Assembly: GCA_002699025.1 (NCBI GenBank)
Contig: PABA01000045.1
Location: 1 to 46,384, forward strand
Direction of reading: 5' to 3'
Length of the DNA: 46,384 nt
Origin: Sandaracinus sp.
GTDB taxonomy: Bacteria > Myxococcota_A > Polyangia > Polyangiales > Houyiibacteriaceae
This document shows, piece by piece, positions 34,604 through 43,865 of this stretch (positions are counted from its first letter, which is position 1; the number at the start of each line of letters is the position of its first letter). The notes beneath the pieces are model-generated. The model saw only the letters and a program-made list of their open reading frames with translations. It was not told where the DNA came from and searched no databases. The translations under genes and the position numbers were made by a program.

Positions 34604-36604
34604 TCAGGCCTCTTCGACGACGGCGAGGAGCGCGTCGGCGTCGACCTGGTCGCCTTCCCCGACGTGGAGCTCGGCGACCTTGCCCGCGTGGGGCGCGGTG
34701 ACGGCGTGCTCCATCTTCATGGCCTCCATGACCATGAGCACCTGACCGGCCTCGACCGCGTCGCCCTCGGCCACGTTCACCTTCACGACGGCGCCGGGCA
34801 TGGGCGCGATGCAGCCGCCCGCCGGCACCTCCAGGGAGCGGTCCGGGAAGCGCGGCCGCTCCTCGAGCGCGACGCTCTCGCCGCGCGCGTGGACGAAGTG
34901 CTTCGCGCCGGCCGTGATCACCCGCGCGTCGAAGCGGAGCCCGTCGACGGCGAGGCGCAGCGTCGGCGCGTCCCAGGCGAGGAGCTCCACGGCATGCTCG
35001 GCATGCCCGACGCGCATGGTGAAGTGCCCGGGGCGCCGGCCGTCGTGCCGGTACTCGAGGCGGAGGAGCGCCGTGTCGCCGCCGCTCGCGTCGGCGTGCT
35101 GGTACTCGACCCACTCCCAGCTCCGCGGGTTGTTCCGGAAGCCCGTCGGGACGTGCGGCAGGTGCGGCTCGCCGGCCCGCCGCCGCTCGTGCTCGGCCAG
35201 CGTCGCCGCCACCGCCGCGTGGGCGATGGCCTGGGGCGAGAGCCCGGTCTCGAGCGCCTCCGCATGCTCCTCGATGAAGTGCGTGTGGATCGCGCCCTCG
35301 AGGTAGGCCGGGTGCTCGAGCACCTTCAGCAGGAAGGCCCGGTTCGTCGTCAGCCCCTGCACGGAGAGCGCCCGCAGCGCCCGCCGCATGCGCCGCGTCG
35401 CCTCCACCCGGTCGGCGCCCACGGTGATGATCTTCGCGAGCATCGGGTCGTAGTGGATGCCCACCTCGCTCCCGCTCTCGACGCCCGCGTCCACGCGCAC
35501 GCCCTCGAGCTCCGGGAGGTGCCAGTCGATTACCGGGCCGCTCTGCGGGAGGAAGCCGCCCGCCGGATCCTCGGCGTAGACGCGCGCCTCGAGGGCCGCG
35601 CCGCGCATCTCGAGCGAGCCCTGGGTGAAGGAGAGCGGGTGCCCCTCGGCGACGCGGAGCTGCTCGCGCACGAGATCGAGGCCGGTCACCCCCTCGGTCA
35701 CCGGGTGCTCCACCTGGAGCCGCGTGTTCACCTCGAGGAAGTAGAAGCTCCCGTCCTGCCCGAGGATGAACTCGACCGTGCCCGCGTTCCGGTAGCCGAT
35801 GGCCTTGCCGGCCTCGACCGCCGCCTCGCCCATCTTCGCGCGGAGCGCCTCGTCGAGGGCCGGGGAGGGGGACTCCTCGAGGACCTTCTGGTGCCGCCGC
35901 TGGATCGAGCACTCGCGCTCGAAGAGGTGCACGACGTTCCCGTGCGCGTCGCCGAAGATCTGGATCTCCACGTGGCGCGGCCGCTCGACGTACTTCTCCA
36001 CGAGGAGCACGTCGTCGCCGAAGCTGCTCATGGCCTCGCGCTTCGCGCTCTCGATCGCCGCCTCGAGCTGGCCCGCCTCGTCGACGCGCTTCATGCCCTT
36101 GCCGCCGCCCCCGGCGCTCGCCTTGAGGAGCACCGGGAAGCCGATCTCCTTCGCCTTCGCCGCGAGCACGGCCGGGTCCTGGTCGGCGCCGTCGTAGCCG
36201 GGCACGACGGGCACGCCCGCCTTCGCGACGAGCGCCTTGGCCTCCTTCTTCGAGCCCATGGCGCGGATGGCGTCCGGCGTGGGCCCGATGAAGACGCGGC
36301 CGGCATCGGCGACGGCCTGGGCGAAGTCGGCGTTCTCGGCGAGGAAGCCGTAGCCCGGGTGGATGGCGTCGGCGCCGGTGCGCTCGGCGGCCTCGAGGAT
36401 GCGCTCGACGACGAGGTAGCTCTCGCGGCTCGGCGCCGGGCCGAGGCGGACGGCCTCGTCGGCCTCGCGCACGAAGGGCATGGCGGCGTCGGCGTCCGAG
36501 TAGACGGCGACGGTCTCGACGCCCATGGCGCGGCAGGTGCGCATGATGCGGCGGGCGATCTCGCCGCGGTTGGCGATGAGGACCTTGTGGATCGGCTGGG
36601 TCAT
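34604..36604 (-). CDS. Biotin-dependent acyl-CoA carboxylase, biotin carboxylase/BCCP alpha subunit
   Basis: 666 aa. N-terminal biotin carboxylase: KVLIANRGEIARRIMRT, HPGYGFLAENADFA, KASAGGGGKGMK (ATP loop), RHVEIQIFGD, ERECSIQRRHQKVLEE and FLEVNTRLQVEHPVTE. The middle is the BT-type linker of MCC/PCC alpha subunits. The C-terminal biotinyl domain has MEAMKM with the biotinylated Lys at about 630. It carboxylates biotin with bicarbonate and ATP. The beta subunit lies 49 bp upstream on the same strand, forming a two-gene operon. Substrate is uncertain: methylcrotonyl-CoA (leucine breakdown), propionyl-CoA or a longer acyl-CoA. I therefore give no gene symbol. Confidence 0.95.
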   Translation of the reverse strand: MTQPIHKVLIANRGEIARRIMRTCRAMGVETVAVYSDADAAMPFVREADEAVRLGPAPSRESYLVVERILEAAERTGADAIHPGYGFLAENADFAQAVADAGRVFIGPTPDAIRAMGSKKEAKALVAKAGVPVVPGYDGADQDPAVLAAKAKEIGFPVLLKASAGGGGKGMKRVDEAGQLEAAIESAKREAMSSFGDDVLLVEKYVERPRHVEIQIFGDAHGNVVHLFERECSIQRRHQKVLEESPSPALDEALRAKMGEAAVEAGKAIGYRNAGTVEFILGQDGSFYFLEVNTRLQVEHPVTEGVTGLDLVREQLRVAEGHPLSFTQGSLEMRGAALEARVYAEDPAGGFLPQSGPVIDWHLPELEGVRVDAGVESGSEVGIHYDPMLAKIITVGADRVEATRRMRRALRALSVQGLTTNRAFLLKVLEHPAYLEGAIHTHFIEEHAEALETGLSPQAIAHAAVAATLAEHERRRAGEPHLPHVPTGFRNNPRSWEWVEYQHADASGGDTALLRLEYRHDGRRPGHFTMRVGHAEHAVELLAWDAPTLRLAVDGLRFDARVITAGAKHFVHARGESVALEERPRFPDRSLEVPAGGCIAPMPGAVVKVNVAEGDAVEAGQVLMVMEAMKMEHAVTAPHAGKVAELHVGEGDQVDADALLAVVEEA

Positions 36605-36653
36605 GGCAGCGGGGCTCGGTGCGGGTTCGCGTTCGGGGCGGGGCGAGGAGGCT

Positions 36654-38318
<1,665 letters not shown>

Positions 38319-38678
38319 GGGAAAAATGAATGGCGGTTCAGTGGCGCCGTCGGCGTCCGCTCGGGCTCCACGACCGCGTGTGGGGCGGACTGGCGGAGGG
38401 CGGACGGGCGGACGGGCGGACGGGCGGAGGTGCCTGGGCTGCCGCGCTGCCCTCGGCCTCCCCGGGGCTCACCCGTTCTCACCCGTTGCGATGCCGGCCG
38501 GATGGTCCATGGTCCGGGCGATGCGCTCGCCTCACGCCACCGCGCCTCTCCCCGCACGCTTCCTGGCGGTCGGGTCGCCGCCGCGGACGGCCGGGGGCTT
38601 CGACCGGCGTGCGGCCGCGGCGCGTCGGAGCGAGCGCGTCCCGGCGCTCGCCCGGTTGACCCTCGGTGGAGGCCGCGG
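38319..38678. other. 360-bp divergent intergenic region
   Basis: It separates the carboxylase operon from phytoene synthase. An AT-richer patch (GAAAAATGAATGG, 38321-38333) sits just upstream of the carboxylase TTG and could include a -10 for it. An 8-bp tandem repeat (GCGGACGG type) runs from about 38399 to 38430. I see no convincing gene. Confidence 0.6.
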
Positions 38679-39641
38679 ATGAGGGAGGACGACGCCATCG
38701 CGCGCTGTCGCGCGGCGCTGGAGGCCGGCTCGAAGAGCTTCGCGTTCGCGGCGCGCCTCCTGCCGGCGCGCTGTCGGGACGACGCGGCGGTGCTCTACGC
38801 CTGGTGCCGGCGGGCGGACGACGCGATCGACGAGGCCCCGCCCGGGCAGGCGGCGGCGGCGCTGGGGCGGCTCCGGGAGGAGGTCGACGCGCTCTTTCGG
38901 GGGGCGCCCCTCGAGGAGGTGACGCTCGAGGCGATGCGGCAGGTGGCGCGGAGGCGCGCGCTGCCGCGGGCCTACATGGAGGCGCTGCTCGACGGCATGG
39001 CCATGGACGTCGCGGGGCACGCCTACCGGACCGAGCGGGACCTCTTGCTCTACGCGCATCGCGTGGCGGGCGTGGTGGGGCTGATGATGTGCCACGTCCT
39101 GGGGCTGCGCGACGACGGCGCGCTGGTGCACGCGGCGCACCTCGGCTGGGGCATGCAGCTGACGAACATCGCCCGGGACGTCGCCGAGGACTGGGAGATG
39201 GGCCGGCTCTACCTGCCGGCGGCGTGGCTCGAGGAGGCGGGGGCGCCGGAGCTGGTCGCGCCGCCGGCGGGGACGCCCTTCCCGGACGAGGCCGCCGCGC
39301 CCGTCGCGCGGGTGGTCGCGCGCCTGCTCGAGCGGGCCGAGGGCTTCTACGCGAGCGGCGACCGGGGGCTCGACGCCTTGGCGCCGGGCTGTGCGCTCGC
39401 CGTCGGCGCGGCGCGGCGCATCTACCACGCCATCGGGGACGAAGTGGCGGCGCGAGGTCATGACGTCCGGCGCGGGCGCGCTTGGGTGCCGGCCGCGCGC
39501 AAGAGCCGGTTGGCCGCGCGCGCGGCCCTGGACGTCGCCGGGAGCCTGCCCCGCCGGGCCCGGGCCGCCCTGACCGATCCGCGACCCGCCGCGCGCCCCC
39601 CCGCGCTCGTGCTCCGCTTCGAGGACCTCCTCCCGCGATAG
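38679..39641 (+). CDS. crtB: Phytoene/squalene synthase family, probable phytoene synthase
   Basis: 320 aa. Both Asp-rich prenyl-diphosphate motifs are present: DDAID at residues 47-51 (YAWCRRADDAID) and DVAED at 167-171 (GMQLTNIARDVAEDW), plus RLYLP after the second. Head-to-head condensation of two geranylgeranyl diphosphates to phytoene is the usual reaction for this sequence type, with LTNIARDV and GRLYLP typical of CrtB; squalene synthase is less likely. ATG 38679 follows GGAGG with 6-nt spacing. No other carotenoid gene is in the window, so this is a stand-alone gene. Confidence 0.88.
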   Translation: MREDDAIARCRAALEAGSKSFAFAARLLPARCRDDAAVLYAWCRRADDAIDEAPPGQAAAALGRLREEVDALFRGAPLEEVTLEAMRQVARRRALPRAYMEALLDGMAMDVAGHAYRTERDLLLYAHRVAGVVGLMMCHVLGLRDDGALVHAAHLGWGMQLTNIARDVAEDWEMGRLYLPAAWLEEAGAPELVAPPAGTPFPDEAAAPVARVVARLLERAEGFYASGDRGLDALAPGCALAVGAARRIYHAIGDEVAARGHDVRRGRAWVPAARKSRLAARAALDVAGSLPRRARAALTDPRPAARPPALVLRFEDLLPR

Positions 39642-39643
39642 TC

Positions 39644-39696
39644 CTTCGAATCGCCAGAACGAAGCACCGAGGTATCGTTCGGATTCGCAGAACGAT
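39644..39696. terminator. Two related hairpins after crtB
   Basis: CTTCG/CGAAG at 39644-39664 and ATCGTTC/GAACGAT at 39674-39696 (7-bp stem, 9-nt loop). The loops are similar (AATCGCCAGA and GGATTCGCA), so the second may be a copy of the first. The first lies right after the crtB TAG at 39639-39641. Possible terminator or structured 3' RNA; no T tract. Confidence 0.45.
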
Positions 39697-39760
39697 CGTG
39701 TCGCAAGTGATACTCGACCCCGTCCCGCGCTGACCGAGACGCCAGCGAAAGCCCAACCAT

Positions 39761-39932
39761 CTCGAACCCTTGGCCCCCGCCGTTTCATCCTGAAACGAGG
39801 TCCGCAGGGCTCTGAAACGAGCATTGTTTCGGGTGAGACGCCCACCCTCTCGAGCCCTTGGCCCCAGCCGTTTCACCCTGAAACGAGGTCCGCAGGGCTC
39901 TGAAACGAGCGTTGTCTCGCCTGAGACGCTCA
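39761..39932. repeat. Two 88-bp-spaced direct repeats with internal GTTTCA/TGAAAC palindromes
   Basis: About 82 bp starting at CTCGAACCCTTGGCCCC (39761) recur at 39849 with only a handful of changes. Each copy holds a 7-bp inverted repeat CGTTTCA-N3-TGAAACG (39781-39797 and 39869-39885), a further TGAAACGAG, and ends in GAGACGC; GAGACG also precedes the first copy at 39736. The second copy runs into the stop codon of the receiver gene. The stretch is visibly less GC-rich than its surroundings. No protein is supported here. Confidence 0.85.
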
Positions 39933-40850
39933 GCCGTCGAGGAGCGTGCGGACGCGGGCGAGGACCTCGGTCGGAGCCATGGGCTTGCGCCACCACTCGT
40001 CGGGGCCGCTCTCCGAGAGGTCCCAGCCGAGCTCCTCGGCGGAGGTGGCGCTGAGGATCACCACGCGCGCCTCGCCCTGCGCCTCGTGCCCCCGCACCAG
40101 CCGGCAGAGCGTGAGCCCGTCCGTGCCCGGCATCATCGCGTCGAGGAGCACCACCTCGAAGGGCGCGCCCTCGTCGAGCGCGGCGCGAACCTCCCGCTCG
40201 GTGCTCGCCGTCGTCACGGCGAAGCCCCCCATGCGCTCGAGCGTCATCGACACGAGCCGCAGGATGGTCGGCTCGTCGTCCACGACCAGCGCCCGCCGGG
40301 GCGGGGCGAGCTCGGTCTTCGCGCTCACCGGCGCCGCTCTGTGCTCGGCCTCGGCTTCTTGCTGCGCCGCGCTTCCCGGTGCCGCTCTGCGCTCGGCCTC
40401 GGCTTCTCGCTGCGCCGCGCTTCCCGGTGCCGCTCTGCGCTCGGCCTCGGCTTCCTCCTGCGCCGCGCTTCCCGGAGCCGCGCTTCCCGGAGCCCCGCCG
40501 CCCGTGGCCTCGCCCCGGGCGCTCGCCTCCGCCGCCACTCGTCGAGCCTCCGCGAGCAGCGCCTCCACGCGCGCCCCGAGCGCCTCGGCCCCTTCGCCGA
40601 TCCCCGTCTCCACCGCGCCCGCCCGCTCCGCGAGCTCCGCCCGGCCCTCCGCGCCGCCCCGGATCCGATGCGCCAGCCGGCGCACCTCCTCCGCCGCCTC
40701 CGCCTGCCCCGCGCGCCAGCGCCGCCAGGCCGCCTCGAGCGAGGCCGCCCGCTCCCCGAGCCCGGCCTCCCGCTCGCGCTTCAGCGCCCCCAGCCGGGCC
40801 TCGAAGGCGGCGAGCGGATCGGGATCGGGCTCCCCCCTTTCCTGTCCCAT
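39930..40850 (-). CDS. Hpt-like domain plus response-regulator receiver protein
   Basis: 306 aa from ATG 40850. Residues about 15-110 are helical and contain RRLAHRIRGGAEGR, resembling a histidine phosphotransfer (Hpt) motif with candidate His 61. Residues about 120-185 are a linker of three 48-bp repeats (AAPGSAAQxEAEAERR). Residues about 190-306 are a receiver: RRALVVDDEP, VVLLDAMMPGTDGL with the phospho-Asp, ILSATS and KPMAP with the conserved Lys. No output domain. It likely takes part in a phosphorelay. It is divergent from the kinase-receiver gene with only 33 bp between start codons, so the two are probably co-controlled. Confidence 0.85.
   Translation of the reverse strand: MGQERGEPDPDPLAAFEARLGALKREREAGLGERAASLEAAWRRWRAGQAEAAEEVRRLAHRIRGGAEGRAELAERAGAVETGIGEGAEALGARVEALLAEARRVAAEASARGEATGGGAPGSAAPGSAAQEEAEAERRAAPGSAAQREAEAERRAAPGSAAQQEAEAEHRAAPVSAKTELAPPRRALVVDDEPTILRLVSMTLERMGGFAVTTASTEREVRAALDEGAPFEVVLLDAMMPGTDGLTLCRLVRGHEAQGEARVVILSATSAEELGWDLSESGPDEWWRKPMAPTEVLARVRTLLDG
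40333..40476 (-). repeat. Three 48-bp in-frame repeats
   Basis: Units at 40333-40380, 40381-40428 and 40429-40476 encode a 16-residue Ala/Glu/Arg linker repeat in the Hpt-receiver protein. A partial unit follows. Confidence 0.92.
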
Positions 40851-40883
40851 CGCTCCAGAGTTTGGCACGATTCGGGGGTCCAG

Positions 40884-42224
40884 ATGGGGGATGAACGCCG
40901 ATGGCGGCCGGGGACGCGATCCCAGGCCCTGCGGGTGGGGTCCGACGAGCTCGAGGATCTCGGCGACGAGACGGGGCTCCCGGACGGCCTTCGCGTGGGC
41001 GACCTCGTCGACGGCGTCTACCGCATCGAGCGCGTGCTCGGCCGGGGCGGCATGGGCGTCGTCTTCCTCGCCCGCGACGAGCGCCTCGAGCGCGACGTCG
41101 CCCTCAAGGTCATCGCGCCCCACGCCATCGCCGACGCCAACGCCCGCACGCTCTTCCAGACCGAGGCGCGCGCCATGGCCGGCGTCCGCCACGCGAACGT
41201 CGTGCAGATCTTCGCCTACGGCGAGGACGCCGCGCGCCGCCCCTTCTTCGCCATGGAGCACGTCCCGGGGGCCAGCGTCGCGGACTGGCTCGAGCGCTGG
41301 GCCGACCCCTCGACGGCCCCCTCCCTCGACGAGGTGCTCGGCATCCTCGAGCAGGTCTGCCGGGGCCTCGGCGCCATCCACGCCCAGGGCATCGTCCACG
41401 CCGACGTCAAGCCTGGCAACGTCCTGATCGGTCCCTCCTTCCGCGTCGCCGTCACCGACTTCGGGCTCGTCCGCGCCCTCGGCGAGAAGGACCGCAACGA
41501 GCTGGTCGTCGGCACGCCGGCGTTCATCGCCCCCGAGGTGGTCTACTCGCGCGAGCCGGTCTTCGACTCGCGCGCCGACGTCTACTCGGCCGGCGTCATG
41601 GCCTTCGAGATGCTCACCGGTGAGCTGCCCTTCCCGATCTCGAACGTCGGCGAGCTCTTCGACGTGCACCTGCGCAAGCTCCCGCCGCCCCGCCCCTCGG
41701 ACGTGCGCCCGGACCTGCCTCCGGCCTTCGACGAGGTCCTCCTCCGCGCCCTCGCGCGCGACGTCGAGGCCCGCTATCCGACGACGGACGCGCTTCGCAA
41801 GGCGCTCCTCGGGGCGCGCCAGTCGGTCGCCCTCGGCCCGCGCCGCGTGCGCGTCCTCCTCGCCGACGACGACCGCGACTTCCTCGCCCTCGGGCGCGAG
41901 GCGCTCACCTTCGCCTTCCCGGAGCCGGAGATCGTCGAGGCCACGGACGGGGAGGCGGCGCTCGCGGCCCTGGACGAGCGGCGCGCCGACCTCGCCGTCA
42001 TCGACCTCGACATGCCCGGCCTCAACGGCATCGAGCTCACGGCGGCGATCCGCGCGCGCCCGCACCTGAAGAAGATGCCGATCATCGTCGTCACGGCCTA
42101 CGGCGGCGGGAAGGACTGGCAGCTCCTCCAGGCCCTCGGCGCCGACGGCTTCCTGGTCAAGCCCCTCGACCCCTACGCGCTCGTCGCCATGGCCCGCCGC
42201 GCCGTCGGCCACGGCGAGGGCTGA
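40884..42224 (+). CDS. Ser/Thr protein kinase fused to a C-terminal receiver domain
   Basis: 446 aa. Kinase domain at residues about 46-315: glycine loop LGRGGMGVVF, VALK with Lys 75, catalytic loop VHADVKPGN (172-179), TDFGL (191-195), GTPAFIAPE. The usual HRD is HAD, so it is a non-RD kinase that may not need activation-loop phosphorylation. Receiver domain at about 325-446: VRVLLADDDRD, AVIDLDMPGLNG with phospho-Asp, VVTAYGGG and VKPLDPYAL. The fusion links eukaryotic-type kinase signalling with aspartate phosphorelay. No membrane segment, so cytoplasmic. The divergent Hpt-receiver gene is the obvious candidate phosphodonor or partner. The N-terminal ~40 residues are acidic and unassigned. 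Confidence 0.92.
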   Translation: MGDERRWRPGTRSQALRVGSDELEDLGDETGLPDGLRVGDLVDGVYRIERVLGRGGMGVVFLARDERLERDVALKVIAPHAIADANARTLFQTEARAMAGVRHANVVQIFAYGEDAARRPFFAMEHVPGASVADWLERWADPSTAPSLDEVLGILEQVCRGLGAIHAQGIVHADVKPGNVLIGPSFRVAVTDFGLVRALGEKDRNELVVGTPAFIAPEVVYSREPVFDSRADVYSAGVMAFEMLTGELPFPISNVGELFDVHLRKLPPPRPSDVRPDLPPAFDEVLLRALARDVEARYPTTDALRKALLGARQSVALGPRRVRVLLADDDRDFLALGREALTFAFPEPEIVEATDGEAALAALDERRADLAVIDLDMPGLNGIELTAAIRARPHLKKMPIIVVTAYGGGKDWQLLQALGADGFLVKPLDPYALVAMARRAVGHGEG

Positions 42225-42259
42225 GCGCGCATCTCGCCGCCTGTCCGCCCACCTTGGGG

Positions 42260-42265
42260 TACTCT
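42260..42265 (+). promoter_or_regulatory. TACTCT -10-like element, 8 nt before ATG 42274
   Basis: TANNNT element, spacing 8 nt, before the amidase gene; it lies 36 nt after the kinase-receiver stop, suggesting separate transcription. Confidence 0.4.
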
Positions 42266-42273
42266 CCCGCCCC

Positions 42274-43764
42274 ATGTTCGCCGACTACGATGAGCACGAC
42301 GCGCTGGGCCTCGCCGAGCTCGTGAAGCAGGGCCAGGTCAGCGCGGCCGAGCTCCTCGAGACCGCCATCGCGCGCCTCGAGAAGGTGAACCCGACGCTGA
42401 ACGCGGTCGTGCACACCATGTACGCGCCGGCGCGGGCCGCGGCGGAGCGTCCGGTAGCCGGCCCCTTCCAGGGCGTGCCCTTCCTGATCAAGGACCTCAT
42501 CCAGGACATCGCCGGCCAGCCGACGGTCGGCGGCTCGCGCTTCTGGCGGGGCTGGGTCGCCGATCGCGACTCGGAGCTCGTGCGCCGCTACCGCGCCGCG
42601 GGCCTCATCTTCTTCGGCAAGACGAACACCCCGGAGAACGGGCTCATGCCGGTCACCGAGCCGGAGGTCTTCGGCCCGACCCGCACGCCCTGGGACACGG
42701 GCCGCACCAGCGGCGGCTCGAGCGGCGGCGCGGGCGCGGCCATCGCCTCGGGCGTCGTGCCCATGGCCCACGGCGGCGACGGCGGCGGCTCCATCCGCAT
42801 CCCGGCCGCCTGCTGCGGCGTCTTCGGCCTCAAGCCGACCCGTGGGCGGACGCCCACCGGCCCCGGCGCGAGCGAGCAGTGGAACGGCTTCGCCATCGAG
42901 CACGTGCTCAGCCGGAGCGTGCGCGACAGCGCGGCGGCCCTCGACGCGGTGCGTGGCGCCGAGGACATCGCCCCCTACCACGCGCCCCACTTCGCCGGGC
43001 GCTACCTCGACGAGGTCGCCAAGGCGCCGGGCAAGCTGCGCATCGGCTTCCACGCCGAGCCGGCCATGCCCTCGGACGTGCACCCGGACTGCGTCGCCGC
43101 CGTGCAGGAGGTCGCGCAGCTCTGCGAGGAGCTCGGCCACCACGTCGAGGAGGTCCGCCCGGCCTTCGAGCCCATGGAGCTCGCCATGGCCTTCTACACG
43201 ATCGTCGCGTCCCAGACGGCGGCAGAGATCCACGAGGGCGAGGCGATCCGTGGGCGGAAGGCGCGCCCGGCCGACTACGAGACCGCGACCTGGCTCTCCG
43301 GGCAGATGGGCCGCGTCTTCACCGGCGCCGACTACGCCATCGCGCTCCGCCGGCTCCAGGCCGAGGCGCGGCGGCTCGTGCACCGGCTCGGCGACTACGA
43401 CCTCGTCCTCACGCCCACGCTCGGCCAGCCGCCCGTGAAGCTGGGGGCGCTGAAGCCGAGCGGCCCCGAGGCCGTCGTCCAGGACCTCGTCAAGAAGGCC
43501 AACCTGCGCGCGCCGCTCCGCCTCCCGGGGCTCCTCGAGAAGACCGTCGCCGAGGTCTTCGACTTCATCCCGTTCACGCCGGTCGCCAACTTCACGGGGC
43601 AGCCCGCCATGAGCGTGCCGCTCGTCTGGAAGAGCGGCCTCCCCATCGGGACCATGTTCACGGCCCGCTTCGGCGACGACGCCACGCTCTTTCGCTTCGC
43701 TCGCCAGCTCGAGGAGGCGCGCCCCTGGAAGGACCGGCGCCCGCCCGTGCACGCCGCGAGCTGA
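42274..43764 (+). CDS. Amidase-signature-family enzyme
   Basis: 496 aa, typical length. The Ser-cisSer-Lys triad is readable: Lys 73 (PFLIKDL), cis-Ser 149 in GRTSGGSSGGAGAA, nucleophile Ser 173 in GGDGGGSIRIPAACCGVFGLKPTRGR. The C-terminus has the family's FTPVANFTGQPAMSVPL. It hydrolyses a carboxylic amide to acid and ammonia; substrate unknown (6-aminohexanoate- or enantioselective-amidase-like enzymes share this form). No GatB or GatC neighbours, so not the tRNA amidotransferase subunit. No signal peptide. It ends just before a 15-bp repeat array, converging on the membrane kinase gene. Confidence 0.92.
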   Translation: MFADYDEHDALGLAELVKQGQVSAAELLETAIARLEKVNPTLNAVVHTMYAPARAAAERPVAGPFQGVPFLIKDLIQDIAGQPTVGGSRFWRGWVADRDSELVRRYRAAGLIFFGKTNTPENGLMPVTEPEVFGPTRTPWDTGRTSGGSSGGAGAAIASGVVPMAHGGDGGGSIRIPAACCGVFGLKPTRGRTPTGPGASEQWNGFAIEHVLSRSVRDSAAALDAVRGAEDIAPYHAPHFAGRYLDEVAKAPGKLRIGFHAEPAMPSDVHPDCVAAVQEVAQLCEELGHHVEEVRPAFEPMELAMAFYTIVASQTAAEIHEGEAIRGRKARPADYETATWLSGQMGRVFTGADYAIALRRLQAEARRLVHRLGDYDLVLTPTLGQPPVKLGALKPSGPEAVVQDLVKKANLRAPLRLPGLLEKTVAEVFDFIPFTPVANFTGQPAMSVPLVWKSGLPIGTMFTARFGDDATLFRFARQLEEARPWKDRRPPVHAAS

Positions 43765-43775
43765 GCGCCGCCCCG

Positions 43776-43865
43776 GTCGGCGGTGGCCAGCTCGGCGGTG
43801 GCCAGCTCGGCGGTGGCCAGCTCGGCGGCGGCCAGCTCGGCGGCGGCCAGCTCAGCGCCGGCCGG
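43776..43865. repeat. 15-bp tandem repeat array overlapping the kinase stop codon
   Basis: Five near-identical 15-bp units (CTCGGCGGTGGCCAG type) at 43776-43850 and a sixth degenerate unit at 43851-43865 that contains the minus-strand stop (TCA at 43852-43854). Read on the minus strand in the kinase frame, the units beyond the stop encode AGRRR/AGHRR. Confidence 0.9.

Noticed and set aside
40863-40880. TGGCACGATTCGGGGG resembling a sigma-54 -24/-12 promoter before the kinase-receiver gene
   Set aside because: The -24 half (TGGCACG) is good, but the -12 half lacks the TTGC core, so the match is not sufficient.
43776-43865. Possible CRISPR-like array
   Set aside because: Units are directly adjacent with no spacers, and the unit is 15 bp; the same holds for the arrays at 1-72, 9902-10096 and 46296-46384.
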